From positions 1,865,001 through 1,929,000 of the forward strand of contig OY987265.1 in the NCBI GenBank assembly GCA_963920665.1: a stretch of DNA of 64,000 nt. The letters run 5' to 3'. A model generated the notes under the pieces. It was not told where the DNA came from. It did not search any database and was given only the letters and a program-made list of their open reading frames with translations. This document shows positions 1 through 13,800 of this stretch, one piece after another. Source of the stretch: Straminergon stramineum. Lineage: Eukaryota; Streptophyta; Bryopsida; Hypnales; Calliergonaceae. Both the position numbers and the translations under genes were made by a program. The number at the start of each line of letters is the position of its first letter. Position 1 is the stretch's first letter.

Positions 1-2106
1 ATCGCATCAACCCGCCAGATCACTACATGGACGCCCTGGAGGGCATCGCGGTGCCCGTGGACCAACCGGACTTTGACCCTCAAAACCTGCCGGTGATGTG
101 GCTTATCAACAAGGGCTACAACATCCCCGCCGACCTGGCCGCCCGGGCCGCGGAGCTTCAGTCCGGCACACCGCTTGGCAGAAGCATGAAGAAGCGGACG
201 AAGTCCGAGGCGCCCAAGCGCAAGAAAACCTCCTTCTTCCATGATTTCTGGACGGAAGTACGGGCCTTCTTCATTGTGCGCAAAGACTTGATCATCTCGT
301 CCTTCCAAAGAGTGGACAACAAATCCGGACGTCACACGCCGGGCTTCCTCCGCCAGTTCTTTATCATTCTGGGCCGGTAGGGACTCGCTTCGTCCTGCTC
401 TTCTTCATCCGCATCCATCCCTACCCACTTCATTGCATGCATTGAACCTCTGCCATCCATGCGCGTCCAATAGCAGGGCTTGCAATTAATTTCTTTACTG
501 TGCATGGCAAGCGATTAATAGAGCCTGACATTTTCCGAGCTTGTCTCCATCGAGACCCAGGGAAGATGTTGTTTGGGTAGAATGACAAAGCAAGCATCTG
601 CTGCTGCGTGTCCCGTGTGCAGGTTGACCAAGCAACGTTTCCGTGAATCCCGTGTGCAGTTTCAAGACTACGTCATATTGTTGTTGGCGGGTGCCTGTCT
701 GGGTCCCCTCTCCAACATGAAGGATACCACCCTCGGAGCCGCAGGCTATTTTTACACTCTTATTGCTCTCGGTAAGCCTCCTTTCCTCGGAGCTGGAGGC
801 TGTTTTCACTCTTACTTGCAGCTCTAGAGCACCACTGCATGCAGGCCCACTTGAGCGAGAAAGGTCGATCTATCCATATTCAAATAATGGGGTTTAGCAA
901 TATCGTGTAATTAATGTAGATACTTAGTTCAGAGTATCGATTAGAGTCTTAGGCGGCTGAGCGTGAATTCCTGACCCGTTAATAATGGTCTTCAGTTGTT
1001 GTCCTGCCTTGTATGCATGGGTTTCCAGGATACTGTCGGTCTGTTTTAGTTCGAGATCGGTGACTGATGGCATGGTTTGACTTTCGGATGGTGTGAACTG
1101 CTGCAGCTCTTCTGATTATGATTGCTTCGTTGAGAACGTTCTCCAATGACAAGCTCCCATTCTGGCGTGAGAGTGCATCGGGAATCAATCGGGTCGCTTA
1201 CTTCCTCGCCAAGGACGTGGTAGACCTCTTCAATGTAGTGATTAAGCCTGTCATTTACCTGTCCATGTTCTATTTCTTCAGCAACCCGAGATCATCATTC
1301 GTGAGTAATTTTACGGTGACGTTGGTCCTGGTGTATTGTGTGACGGGCATTGCGTACATCTGCTCCATCCTTCTTGAACCTGCACCGGCTCAACTGGTGA
1401 GTGCAACGACCTATGTCCTGTCCAGAGTAAGTAGTCTGTGGATTCATGGAAGAGCTTTGGGTATGAGCTTGAAGCAGTCGAGTGACTTCGTGCTCGCAGT
1501 GCTGACAGATGCCTCTTGTTGGCGTTCACGCAGTGGTCGGTGTTTTTGCCCATTTTGGCTACTTTGATTATAACGGTCAAAGGGGGCGGATACATTCTCA
1601 AACTTCAGTATCTCAGTTATGCTCGTTATGCCAACGAGGCTTACGTTATTGCGAATGCTTCAAAGTAAGTGAGACTACTTCATTTGAAGTACATATGTCT
1701 ATAGACATTTCTGAGGGCTGAGGGCTTTTTGGTTGACATGAAAAACTTACTCACTGTAGGATTTGTTGTTTGCCTGTATGCTGCAAGCATTTCTTCCTTT
1801 CTAGGCCTCAAACTATCTAGGCCTTTTCTGATCTATTCCTAATATCTTTACTTAAATATAATTAAGCGTTACTAACGGTTACTGGACTCTGAATCATGGA
1901 AATCCTGAGACAGACTATGTTGTTGTTGAGTGGGTGGCAGTTACAGAGGCGTCTGGATTATTACACGATGTGCCGTTCTGCAGAGCCTCGACTATTCTAT
2001 CGCCAATTGGGAACGGTGCCTAATAGTCCTTGTAGCCTACGGTTTGGCTGCGCGCGGCATCGCCCTGATCTGCTTGTTCACCAGCAACCGTAACAGGCAG
2101 AAGTAG
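1..2106 (+). CDS. ABCG24/28-like half-size ABC transporter, 3' part (5' end outside window)
   Basis: Exons read as 1-376 (frame begins at base 3), 623-771, 1107-1396, 1534-1664 and 1941-2106. All junctions are GT-AG, the phases join, and 369 codons precede the TAG stop. Seen: [13 protein letters not shown] at the start, then a basic cytoplasmic stretch ([13 protein letters not shown]), [16 protein letters not shown], a transmembrane run [22 protein letters not shown], the motif [24 protein letters not shown], the hydrophobic [13 protein letters not shown], and [13 protein letters not shown] near the end. These motifs are characteristic of the plant ABCG24/ABCG28 clade (white-brown complex), whose members are about 1,100 residues long. 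The nucleotide-binding domain therefore lies mostly upstream of this window, and what is present is the linker and the ABC2-type membrane domain. Such proteins dimerise and export lipids or other substrates, or traffic secretory cargo; the substrate cannot be read here. The family call is firm; the exact orthologue is inferred. Confidence 0.9.
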
Positions 2107-4721
2107 AGTTAACGTGTGAGTAGATTCTGTCACTCCTCACCTTGGTTCTGTGACGAGTGACTAGTGAGCGTTTCAAGCAATTGATGTAGGTCATGTCTGA
2201 CTGGTAGGGCCATCTAATTAGTGAAGGGGTCAGGAGTACATGAATTCAAGCTGTTTGTAGCTACCTAGTAACAGAAATTCACTATCATATAATGAATACG
2301 CAGGCCTGCGTGATTCTGATCCTTCTAGATGCTTCCTGGAGCCTGTTGTCCGTAACCATGAGGTGTGTTCGTGCACTGCCTGAGGTTCAGACAGCAGACT
2401 CAGAAACCAACCTCTCGTTCAATTCGTGGGGACCCAGCTCATGTGGCATCTGGTTGATGAATGCAGAATATATAACCAGAGTACACTTGCTCTGTTTTGG
2501 GCGCTACATCATCCACAGTGGGTCCTGGTTTCGCAACTTTGACTTTCACTCAGGCTAAGGAACTTGCTGCAATGGCGGGATCGGAACTCGTAGCTGATCG
2601 GCGGTCTATCAAGAAAGCTCTATCCTTCGACAGTCCCTTCCATTTGTTCTTATCGTTTATTCTCTGTGAAGGTACGAACGTTGTGTTCCAGCTCAGAACT
2701 TTTTGAATTCATTCTTTTCAGTACTAGTGTGTTGCATACTGCAGTCTACTGTTCACTCGAGGGCCCGGTTGACTGAATTGTTTCCCTGCCAATGCATGAC
2801 TCTCCTCGATCTGTGGACGCTTGCAGTGCCGAAGAGAAGTGAACTACAGAAGGGAAGGGAGTGGAAGGGAGACTTCCAAGTACAGATTCCCATTAATTGT
2901 GTGATGGTGCAGGCATTAAACCGTCTGACTGTGCATTGGATGCTTGCGGGCCAGTGCGTTAGAGTTCGTTCAAAGGAAGATTTGTGACTCGTGCGTGATC
3001 TGTCGATCGAGTGTTTACTAGTCTGGATCCCAATGAGCAGATTTGATTAGAATGTCTGGAGAAATGGAGCCTGTCATGATAAAATCATAAAATGATAAAT
3101 GTCCATAGTTTGTGATGGTACGTGTTCCTACAATGTAAGGTGAAATACTGAAATTTGAGATCAGTGGCATATCAGTTAAACCATTGGCTTGCTTGATTTA
3201 TGTTCCTCCCTATATCATGGACGAGTATGTAGAACTCGCTTGGCCTGTGCCGGTCTGCTGGACACCTGCCCACAAATCGTTGAAAATCCTTCTGTGCATA
3301 AAATGATGATGAAGAAAAATTATTTTTTAAATGGAGAAAATTCAAGGCTTGCTTTTACAAGAAAAGAAAAATAAATGTGAAAGGAAATAGGGTCCCAAAC
3401 CTCAATGTCCACATTGAGTTGTCCGTGACATTCAGGACTGGAAAATCTGAGACACGAAAGACCCTCCTTCAGTGTATCCACCAATGAAAGTTTATGTACA
3501 AGATAATTCAATTAGTGCATGAGTTTGAGTAGAGCAAGATCCCCTCACCCTAATTTGGATGAACGTTGGATGAAAATAGATCATAATTGAAAAAAAATTA
3601 TATTGGCTAATTTGAGAGGGTATGAAAGTAGTGTATTTCATAGTGCATTGATTAAATAAGGTGAAATGTCATATTAGTGCATCTCACAAATTTGTATAAT
3701 TTCCAAATTAGTGGAAGTTGATATTATTATTAATCGGTGTACTAATTAGATTGTCTTGTGCAATAGTTTACAAAATATATGATGATTCTAAAGCAAAATA
3801 CGAAGATTTTTCTATGACAAATAGCCTAGTCTACAAATGACAAGATGTTGAATATTGGAAGATGAAAGCATGTACAAAATATGAAATTTGGTCTTCTAAG
3901 CTTGTGCAAATTTAGGGTTTTGTAAATGCTTTTCATTCTTTTAGTAACATATCTAGTGCTCTATAATTTCAATATTTGTTTTAATTGAAGATTTGATACA
4001 ATTTGTCTTTATAGGAAATACCTTCAATAAATACTTTAAGCAACTTTGAATACTTTGGGCTAGAATCAACAAGTAAGACTATTTCTAAAACACATGGAAA
4101 ATTGGGAATTTTGATTTTTCTTTAATTGATAACTTTCTAAATTTGTATAGACATGATTTTCTAAATATATTAGGGTGGAATCAACACATAAGATTATTTC
4201 TAAAACACGTGGAAAAGTGGGAACTATGATTTTTTTAAATGGCCACTTTCTAAATTTGTATGAAAATAGTCAAAATACTATAATATACTACATACTAACA
4301 TCATACATTCCAAATGGTTTTCTACATTCATGGATGCTTTTACCTTAATTGGGTAGAGTTCATTCCTTTACAATATCCATGGTACTCATTTATTAGATGT
4401 GAAAGAAGAGGTGTTACTTGATTTTCACCTATATGTCTTGTACTAAAACATTGGACTTCCTACCTTAGTGCAAAAAGGTCGTCAAAGAGTTTCACGAATC
4501 AAGTGGAAAGAGCAACATGATGCTTGCACCATCTCCCAAATCGCTTAACAATCGTACAATCAGGGTTCCTGATAAATGGATATTACAGGAATTCCAACAG
4601 ATTTGAACACGACGCTCTCTTCTCTCCCTACACCCCCTACAGGACAACGGACCGCCAACGACGGCAGCTTGCAAATTCTGACAACTATTCGCGGGGTTCT
4701 CATGCTTCACCAAAATGTTCA
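2107..4721. other. Downstream flank of the ABCG gene and AT-rich spacer
   Basis: The first 900 bases or so have normal composition and probably hold the 3' untranslated region of the ABCG gene. Short open frames here show no recognisable domain and are not conserved-looking. From about 3,540 the DNA becomes strongly AT-rich. A phrase close to 'aagattatttctaaaacacgtgg' recurs at about 4,075 and 4,190, so a short diverged tandem duplication of roughly 120 bases is present. I see no gene. Confidence 0.6.
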
Positions 4722-7700
4722 TCAAGCGGACACAGCTTGCTCCACTGCTTCCTCCACTTCATCAGCTGCGCCCGTGTTGCCAGATTTTCTTGTATTTTGT
4801 CTTGGCGCTCGTCCTGTTAATCCCTCCTTCTGTCGTCGTTGAACTTCTAAGTGAATAAGCAAGGCCGTTATGTCAGCTGGATTCACACCTCCTATTCTTG
4901 AAGCTTGCCCTATATTCTGAGGTCGTATCTGCACATCCACAAGCAAGAACAAGTTTCAATGCTCTACATTTCCAGCTTATGATAAATATGCTATTTGCAC
5001 AAGCACACACCAAGATCCGATCTCGACATACAACTTCCACGGGCCCTGCAAACAACAACTCGGGTAGAAGATCATGTCACTACTTAATCCATAAATCCGA
5101 CTGGCTTAAAGTCAAGGGCACATCTATCTACCAGTAACATGAGAGGATACATAATTACTTCCATGCTTCAGTGTAAAATAATCACATCGGATCGGTAAGA
5201 GAAAATACTCGTGGATACATCACAAGCAGCATGCTCAGAACTCCAAACAAGGATAGAAATCGATAGAAAAGTATCACCTTTGTTAGCTTTTCTCGAGCCT
5301 CCATTGATAATGTTTTCATAGATTGATAATCTAAATCTTCTGGTATAACCTTGTGCTGCTTGTGTGCCATCTGCTCACAGTTTTCTAACGAACATCAGAT
5401 CCTGAAAAAATAAAAATAAAAAACTCTCGAATACTACTTATTGCCTATCGTGTTCACTACAAGGCCTACTTAGCAACTTACCTGCTCAAGCTGGCCTTGC
5501 TGGCGCATTATAAAGCCAGCATATTTGATGTCAATCTCAACGCATTCCTTCTCCATGCTCGTGAGTTCTGGATTTCCAAACCCATGCTTGTCCAGAACTG
5601 TGTAATGAACGTGAGGCCGCTTTAGAATTGTCCCTAGTTGCACGGTCTCTTTTATTCCTTGCCCTGAAATCTGAGCGACCTCTTCTGCAATCTTCTCACC
5701 AGCTGCTCATGAAACAAGACGAGTCTCAAAATCGATCAAGAAAGGGAAATAGATTCCAGTCAAAGGCATACTCAAAATGAATTGAAACACCATCAGTCAA
5801 TTGCATACGAGAAATTTTCGTTGTCTGCAGTCGTTGTTTCTCTGCAACAATGCGCGATTGTTTATCTTGAAAAAGGTTCCACATGCGGTCATCGACAAGG
5901 CCCAGGTCACGGCCCAGAGGAGTTAATCGGCTGTCTGCGTTGTCAGCTCTCAACAGAAGACGATGCTCTGATCGACTGCCAACAATAATAGACAAGTTTC
6001 CAATTAGTCCGCTAAGATCAGAACGATTGTGAGGTGTTGCGGGATCAATACGTAGCAGAGTGTGGACTCAACACAATCCTTCTAGGTCACTTCCTATCGT
6101 CATACATTAAGAACATCAGGAAATTTTACTGCTTCAAGGAAAAAAGATTCGTGTTCACCAACTTCAACTTTGCAAATTCGAAAACAGATCGAACCTTGTA
6201 AGCATGCGGTAAGGCTCCCGCAAATCTTTAGTGACAAGATCGTCAATCAAGGTGCCTATGAAGCTGCTCTCGCGTTCCAACACCAACAATGGTTTACCAT
6301 CTGCGCGAAGTGCGGCATTCACACCTGCTACAAGTCCCTATTGAACATCAACCCGCAATATTAAATCAGCGTTGACAGATCGGAGCTGGTAAGTAATGTC
6401 TCATTTCAAAGTCAGCCCAGTACTAGTTTGTTGCAGAATATTGAGGCAGAAACCAAAAAAGCTAAAAACTATCTGCTTTCTGGCGTAATGACCTGTGCAG
6501 CAGCTTCTTCATAACCAGTAGTGCCATTGATTTGTCCACTGAAGAACAAACCCTCCAGTTTCTTGGTCATCAGGCTTCGGTGACATTGGTGAGCTGGCAG
6601 GTAATCATACTCCACAGCATATGCAGGTCTGAGCATTGCACACTTTTCAAGTCCAGGAAGCGTCCTCAAAAGACCTAGTTGCAATTTTTCAGGTAATCCC
6701 GTTGAAAATCCCTATGCAGTTCCAATTATACAAGAAATAAATTATAAAGTATAACTAGTCATGGAGGTGGCTTAATCTACTTTCACGACCATCTCGAACA
6801 CTTAACAGTGCAGAAACTTTTCGTATCTTTTCAGAACCTACACAAGAATGACACTCGCCTGACAAATTCCCCAAATCTGCTTGAACATTAAAAAAAACAA
6901 GGGAGAGGGTACTTCAAACTAGATCGAGAGTGAATGTCATGCCTACAATGGATTTTCACCATAGCACAGAAGTCATTCATACTAGAAATACACGGTCATC
7001 ATGAGCCTATTGGAAACTCTAATGTTTGAAAGATACCTGGTCTTCGGCTAAAGCACGAACATACTTGGTAAATAAAACTGACCTGTACATATAGCTCTGG
7101 CACAGTGCGGCCTTCAGGTTCTAGAAAGATTTGATGAGTTTCTTTGTCTTTGAACCTGACAATCTGTAATGCGAGAACTGTCAGGTTAGGCAGACCAAGC
7201 ACTATAATCTTCTCGACGAAAAAAGTGAAATATAACGGAAATGGTAGGACAGTAATAAACACCTTGTCTTCAATGGAAGGGCAATATCGAGGTCCTTTAG
7301 CCTCCACCCAACCACCATAGGTAGGAGTCTCGTGCAAATTGTCACTAATCATTTTATGAGTAGCAGGAGTGGTACGGGTAAGGTAGCAACACATCTGCTC
7401 TCTTTCAATGTGAACCGATGGATCGTTACTAAACCATCTCACCTGCAAGAACCTCCAGTCAAAGCAGAAAAGATCCTCAGCTTTCGGCGTGGCCCCAGAA
7501 AAAGTACAGGAGAAGCCGCATCTACAGTAATTTAATTTCATTACAAAGTGAACTGTAGTCTCCAATTGCCGAATGGAGATGCGGCAAACTGACTTTCGAC
7601 TTTCATTGCATCAAGCATTCCTAGAATATTTCTAAACCTTCCAATGTGGATACACGCATAAGGCATGCTGTGGCCACAAAGTTCCGTTACATTTGAAGTA

Positions 7701-10158
7701 GCCACACGAGGACATCATGTAGTCATTACTTCATAACATACTGATCTTTCGAGACACATTAGCTAAGAGAGTCAACAAGTAAGAAATTGACACATTCCCA
7801 TTTGAGGAATTCAAAGGAAACCGGGTACAAAGTCAGTTGATTAACTGACTTACCTCCTCATCTCCTGGTTGTGCGTCTAGTTTTGAAAAATCCACTGAGC
7901 GAATGTCGACTCTTGCTGGAGTACCCGTCTTCAGCCTATCAGTTTCAAAACCCAAACTCTGCAAGTTTTCTGTAAGCCCTTCTGAGGCTGACTCCCCTGC
8001 CCTTCCTGCAGACATAGAAGAGCGTCCGACCCATATTTTTCCATTCATGAAAGTGCCCGTAGTCAGCACCACAGACGGTGCAATAAAATCAACTCCAAAA
8101 AATGTGCGCACTCCTATTACATCGTCATTACTGCCCACAAGTATATCTGTTACCATGGCCTCCCGTATGTGTAGGTTTGGTGCGCTGATCACAATAACAG
8201 CATAAAAAGTTAATCCCCATCCGAACCAGGCACATGCAGTTGGTAATATGATCCAACAGATGTACAAATAGGTACGTAAATAATTCTGGAGAAGATATGA
8301 AGTCAGAGTGATCCACTCTCTTTGGCTTCCTGTATGCTTCAGTACATTCCCTCTGCAAAGAATCATTTCGCTAGTAGCAAGTGACCTACGAAAATAGCAT
8401 AATCTTATGGAACTAGTAAGTAATTCAATAATCAAAACACTCGGAAGACTAGTCATGTCTCTATACAAGGGTATTCAAAATGGCGCTTCTATGCCATCCT
8501 CGAGTGAACTTCAACCGGATTGCATACTAACGACAAAGAATACCACGAAGCTTGAAAAAAGGGAGAAGAAGGGTTATCATAAGATAGACAGTACGCACTT
8601 CTCCACAATCTTCTTCATCTCCATGGCATACTCCCTCTTGTCAGTCTGAGCTCGAAGTGCCCACACAGCTGGACCTTTCGAACGATTCAATACCCTCTTT
8701 TGCAGATAGCATCTGCAGATGAACCACAGCGACTAAGTCCGTGCCTTGAATACGAAATAATGCAAATAAGAATCCATCGATCTATTAAATCAAATATGGT
8801 CTAATTCAGAAAGGAACAGAAAAGAAGAGAATAAACTTGATGGTCGTGTATAAGATAGAGAACATATGCTTAACTTTTCTTGACCATGTTAGCAGCAATG
8901 AGAAATCAAAGCTAAAGACTAGAAGGTCAGTAATATTTGTTACATAACCCGAGACAATTCTGTCCAAGACGCCTTTAACTGCAACTAGGAAGTTCAATTA
9001 TAGGGCATCTCTACCGATGCCATCTTCTGAGATGGCAGGAACAGAGCCTCTGCCATTACACACGGCAAAATAAAATAGAAGAGGTAGGGAGGGCATATAC
9101 CTATCAGCCATTCTGCCAATTTCACCACCAAGTGCATCCACCTCATGTACCAATTGTGATTTTGCGGGGCCACCTACAGCTGGATTACAAGGCTGCGCAA
9201 CCGGAACAAGTCCCCCCGAGACCCAAGGGCAGTCAGAATACCCAACATAATGCCGCAAACATGAATTGTACTTCAATAAAATTCGGACCACAAATGATTA
9301 CTGCAAAAGCAAAGAGAGACACAGATAGACAGACAGACACCTGCCAGGCAATGCGGTCCAAATTCAGCGTCAGCAAAAGGGTTTGCGCTCCCATTCGTGC
9401 AGCCGCAAGAGCAGCTTCACAACCAGCATGGCCACCCCCAACCACTACTACATCAAACCTCTCTTCATGAACAGTGCCGCCTGGAACACAAAACAGCACA
9501 CAATGACTCAATATTTAGAGCGTACAGCCTCGAACAAATTTTAAAACGGAACTGAAACTGCGTCATCAACAAAGTCGACAGATGTTTACGAGAGACAGCC
9601 TTCATTGAAACACAGCACAGTTGATAGTGTAAAAAAAAGTGCCACCGTCTCATATATCAAGGGCGCATAATTTTCTGCTTAACGAAATCTAATCACGACT
9701 CTTTCAGCATTAGTTTTAATTTGAGCAACAGCAATAAAATGATTAAAAAAACAGAATGGGAGGGGCATACCACTATAAGTGGAAGAGGATGAAGAGGCTC
9801 TGCTACATATCAATCTCCTACTTGCACGACTGCCGTTTTTCTTCAAATGGACGGGCGGAAAGTGATAACCCCAAAGGCTTGTAGCACTAGGCCCAACAAA
9901 TCGCTTTCCGCCAAAATTACTCAAACCCGCAGCCCTGAATCTGGTGAGCCGCCTCTGCGTGCTCCGCAAAGCGTCGTCCTTATTTCGCGCAGAAGGCGAA
10001 GAATGAAATTTAAAAATAAAGGAGGCGGCCTGAGAGGTCGAATTATAAGTCGAGGATGACATTCTTGAAATGCTGCTGCAATAGTTCTTGGAAGATATTG
10101 AGCGCGAATGCCACGCGGGAAGAGGAGACTTGAGAGATGAAATTGTGAACCGCGCCAT
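4722..10158 (-). CDS. MnmG/GidA: Organellar tRNA uridine-5-carboxymethylaminomethyl modification enzyme MnmG (GidA/MTO1 family)
   Basis: Exons on the minus strand: 10158-9771, 9480-9341, 9192-9101, 8712-8599, 8184-7854, 7442-7263, 7163-7083, 6711-6493, 6337-6195, 5975-5791, 5702-5482, 5370-5278 and 4928-4722, giving 797 codons plus stop with every phase joining. Residues 1-130 are rich in Ser, Arg and Ala, as in a chloroplast or mitochondrial transit peptide; an internal Met at residue 33 is an alternative start. Next come the FAD-binding [14 protein letters not shown] (about 138-151), then [50 protein letters not shown] and [16 protein letters not shown], all MnmG signatures. The C-terminal helical part contains [14 protein letters not shown], which contacts the MnmE partner or tRNA in the bacterial family. 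The enzyme acts with MnmE to modify U34 of organellar tRNAs. The acceptor of exon 11 has two nearby AG choices (5702 or 5705) that change one residue. Confidence 0.95.
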
Positions 10159-10339
10159 CGCAAAATCAATACTCCAACACCAATTGGCTCACAATTGCCT
10201 CATGCCGAAATTTGTCCATAGTTCGCTCTCAGCGCAGTCGAAACTCAATGAATCTGACGGAACCAACAGAGACCCTACGGAAGCCCTGGTAGAAATCAAT
10301 ACATGCATACGTCTGACTCCAGCTCCTCCCTCACCCATC

Positions 10340-10835
10340 CTTGTTCCTGCGCCTGCTTCGCTCGTGGACTTCACGACATCAAACGCAAGTAGTGGACACC
10401 TGTTAAGAACGGACGGAAGCGCAGAAACCATCCGACCTAATTCCGTTGCAATTCGAGCTTCCTTCCGCATACCGCACTTTCCAGAGGCGCAGCAGGCAAG
10501 TGCACGATGAAATGTGGCCAACTTCGACCGCGGGTACACAAAACGTTCACGAGCAGAGAGAGCCCGAGTGTCCCTTCAGTTCAGTTCGCCTGGAACGGAT
10601 TTGGAGCACAACACCGGATTCAGCAGCAACCAGTGGTCTGGAGCAGACGGCCACATCTCCCCAGTAAAATCGGCCGCACCCGAGCGACGACGACGGGGTG
10701 CTCAGTCAAGCGGGACGACGACGACTCTGAACGGGACGGCACGAGACGGCACGAAACGGCACGAGAAGGGACGAGACTTCCCCTGACGACGCCAGCCGAT
10801 GCGGGACGAGCGACTGGACCGAAAGGCTACAAGGC
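10340..10835 (-). promoter_or_regulatory. GC-rich upstream segment of the MnmG gene, copy A of a duplicated 5' region
   Basis: This GC-rich stretch begins about 180 bases upstream of the MnmG start codon and reads in the same direction as the gene. It is repeated, in the opposite strand sense, at 43,508-44,505, where it lies upstream of the BRUTUS-like gene. The core (about 10,502-10,690) differs from its partner at only two bases that I can find by eye, apart from a 24-base insertion in the other copy. The distal part holds CTCGT and GTCGTC repeats. The proximal part matches the other copy only in blocks (GCGTTTGATGTC, GAAGCAGGCGCAGGAACA). A promoter and leader role is inferred from position, composition and duplication; no TATA box is obvious. 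Confidence 0.6.
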
Positions 10836-13800
10836 CGTCTCGGGTGTGGCTTCTGCAACACGGTTCTTCTGCACCCATGGTCCTTTGAAAATTTTGAATG
10901 TACAAAGTCATCATGTTTCATGTTAGAGGAGACCTCCTTGAACAATAATGTTCCCACTTAGAAGAGTCCAAACATATGATTTAATTCAAAAAATTAGAAG
11001 AAAAAATTATTCCATTTTTTAGATTAGATATTTTTAATTTATGGTTTTTATTTGCATACATCTAAAAAACTAATCTGAAATTGGATTTTGTGACTCTATC
11101 TATGTACATCAACACAAACCTAAAAGAATGAGACCCTACTACTAAGGTAGTTTGCTAAAAAATAATCACATTCTTTGATAGGAAAATTCTTTATTTCTAC
11201 AATTTCTTAAAAAATTATTTGTTGATCACTTTAGTCCTTTGTTGCATTTCAAATTTAGGTTCATTATTCTATAATCTTTCTACTTATATCCATCAATACA
11301 AAACAAGACCAACCTCATAGAGGTCACATGACTATTAAATTTTATTTTTTAAAATATTTTGAGTTTACAAATATGTAATACATTTAATTTTCAAGTTCAT
11401 TGAAGTGAAATTGATTGTCATTACCTTTGAAATTTTGTATGTTACCAATCTATCAGTGATACAAATAATTTCTAAAGCATTGGGCTAGCTGAACTAGTTG
11501 GAAATTTATTAGTTTGTTTGTGGCTAAGTCTTTCATGGTGTTTTTAGACACAATTATCAAGTTCTTTCTACAATGACATTCACTTTGTAGTAGGATTGAT
11601 TGTATATTGTGTAATTTTTTGAGGTCCATGCAATCACGAATGGATTGTTTTTGCTTAAAAAAGTCACTTTCTTTACTTTGAATGGTTAACCTATGTAAGC
11701 ACTTATGCTTAAACCACACTTTCTACTATTTTTGAGTGGCTTGATGTTAAACATAGTTTGGCGTGCAAGGCCTTATACAATGGAATGCATAAAGAAAAGC
11801 CACAATACCTAATATCATTCAAATAAGATCTTGAGTATGGTTCCTATTATTGAATTGTATAAGCTTTTGCTGGACCTTGTTGGTAGTCAAAAGGAGATTC
11901 TAGATACTCTTAGAAAATATTTTTTTGATTTTGTATGAATAAACTATAAATTTCAAAGTATTGAAAACAAGTGTACCCAAATTGACTATGTTCTCATGTA
12001 TGGAGGGTATACATTTGGGGCAAATATCTAAATGGGATAGTTTTGCAAACAAGGCACAATTGGATGCAATTATCTAATAGGTATCTAATTCCAACCTCTT
12101 AATAATTTTGTTGATAAAAACTAGTGTAAAAAATTTGAAATTTTTAGGCAATGTAGAAAGTTGGAAAACTAACTATTTGAAATGACCAGCATTCCCCCAA
12201 AAAATAAATAGGATAAGTTAATTTTCAAAACCATGCAACAACAAATTAGAATATGAATATAGATGAAAGCCTTTGTAAGGTGCCTTTGATTGGTCTATGC
12301 ATTTGATGAAGAACATGAGAGGAACACTCTAAATTAACCTTGGAAGGAGGAGTAGGTAAATATGAGCTAGAAGCATAAAAGTACCCTAAGATCGTGTTGT
12401 TTGAAAAAATCATTTGTCATAAACATGGAAGGATTGTAAATGGTGAGCAAATGCATTTAAAAGGGGCTTATTATACATAGATGAGTAGTGGTGAATATTT
12501 GAAGCCAAAAGATACTATAATAAAGACACTTAATAATAATAACCTCCCTAAAGTAATAGGGCCTAGACCCTTGCCAATATTACAATAGAGAGGTTTATTA
12601 ATTTAGAGAGTGTCTATGCATTCAAGACTTTGCATAGAGGAAGTTGGCAAAGTTGTACATGTGGCACATCTTGAGGAAAAAAAGGACCTTGTCATGACTA
12701 AGAAGTTTGTTCAAAAGCCTATGTTTTAGCTTTTTTTTTGTCTTTGGTTAGCTCTCATTTAGTACTACTACTTATGATATTCCCCAAGTTGGGACCATTA
12801 TTTTAGAGAAGTTTACTAAGTATGGACTTAGAGATGTTCTATTGTATGATGAGTGTATGTGCATTAGTTATGGCAAAGCAAGTAGGGAATGAAATATGGA
12901 GTAGTTGTGCATGAATCATGAAAAGCAGAGGAAATTTATGATGTGGATCACTAAAATAGTTCAATGATGAAGTAAGTAAAGCCTATGAGTGAGAATTCCA
13001 TGAGGTTACATCTCAAATTAGAAACTACAAACCTTACATTCACTACATGGAGTTGTATTTAAAGCTTTTGTGCTTGCACATTTAGTACCCTCCATGCCAC
13101 ATTCCCTGCAATATTCAACATGATAGTATTCATGATGCACAATAAACACTATGCCAACTTGATTTTTGCAATATAGACACATCTTGCACAAATACACAAG
13201 AACTTATGGTTGAAAATGATACAACTTTCAATTACCTCTTGTGAGATACAATGGGCAGTTAGAAAAGGGAATTGTAGTTGTGATGAATTGTGGTAGAAAT
13301 TTCCCTCTTAAGGCACCTTCCCAACCTTGCAACTACCATGGCCCCTTGTTGCCGTGATGTTAGTTGTCTACTAGTTGAAATAGACATCTTCATATGTTAA
13401 AGTATGTATGTATTGTTGTTCTTGTTAGTTGTTGGTTGATATTTGATAACCAATTGGTTAGTAGTTGATATTAAGATTAGTCGGCAACTATCTTCCTAGG
13501 GTTATAGTTGGCCACTTAAAGGCAGTGGCTAGTTTCTTATCTTTCTTGTGATTCTTGGTGGGTTTGAGGTGTGGGATGCATTTGGGTACTAAGTTGTACA
13601 TTTGTTGTTGATTTATTATTGAAGGAGAGATTGATGTGAGGAATTTTGAGTTTACATTATAATAAAGTGTAGGATCAAAGCAAAATTTTGGATATGATTT
13701 TTTTGGATAGTCAATCTACTATGATATCAATTTCAAGATCTAAATCTACTAAAGAAAAAAAGAGATATGATACTTCAAAGTGGAGGTGTTGAGATACTAA

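Noticed and set aside
10507..10926. Open frames preserved in both copies of the GC-rich segment (plus strand at 10.5 kb, minus strand at 43.5-43.85 kb), antisense to the downstream genes
   Set aside because: Two different overlapping frames are open in both copies, as expected when GC-rich DNA is duplicated. The shared protein sequence follows from near-identical DNA, the ends diverge freely, and no domain is recognisable.
13350..13760. Possible solo long terminal repeat of a Copia element (TGTTAGTTG start)
   Set aside because: No second copy in the window, no clear primer-binding site, no polypurine tract and no gag or pol motif nearby.
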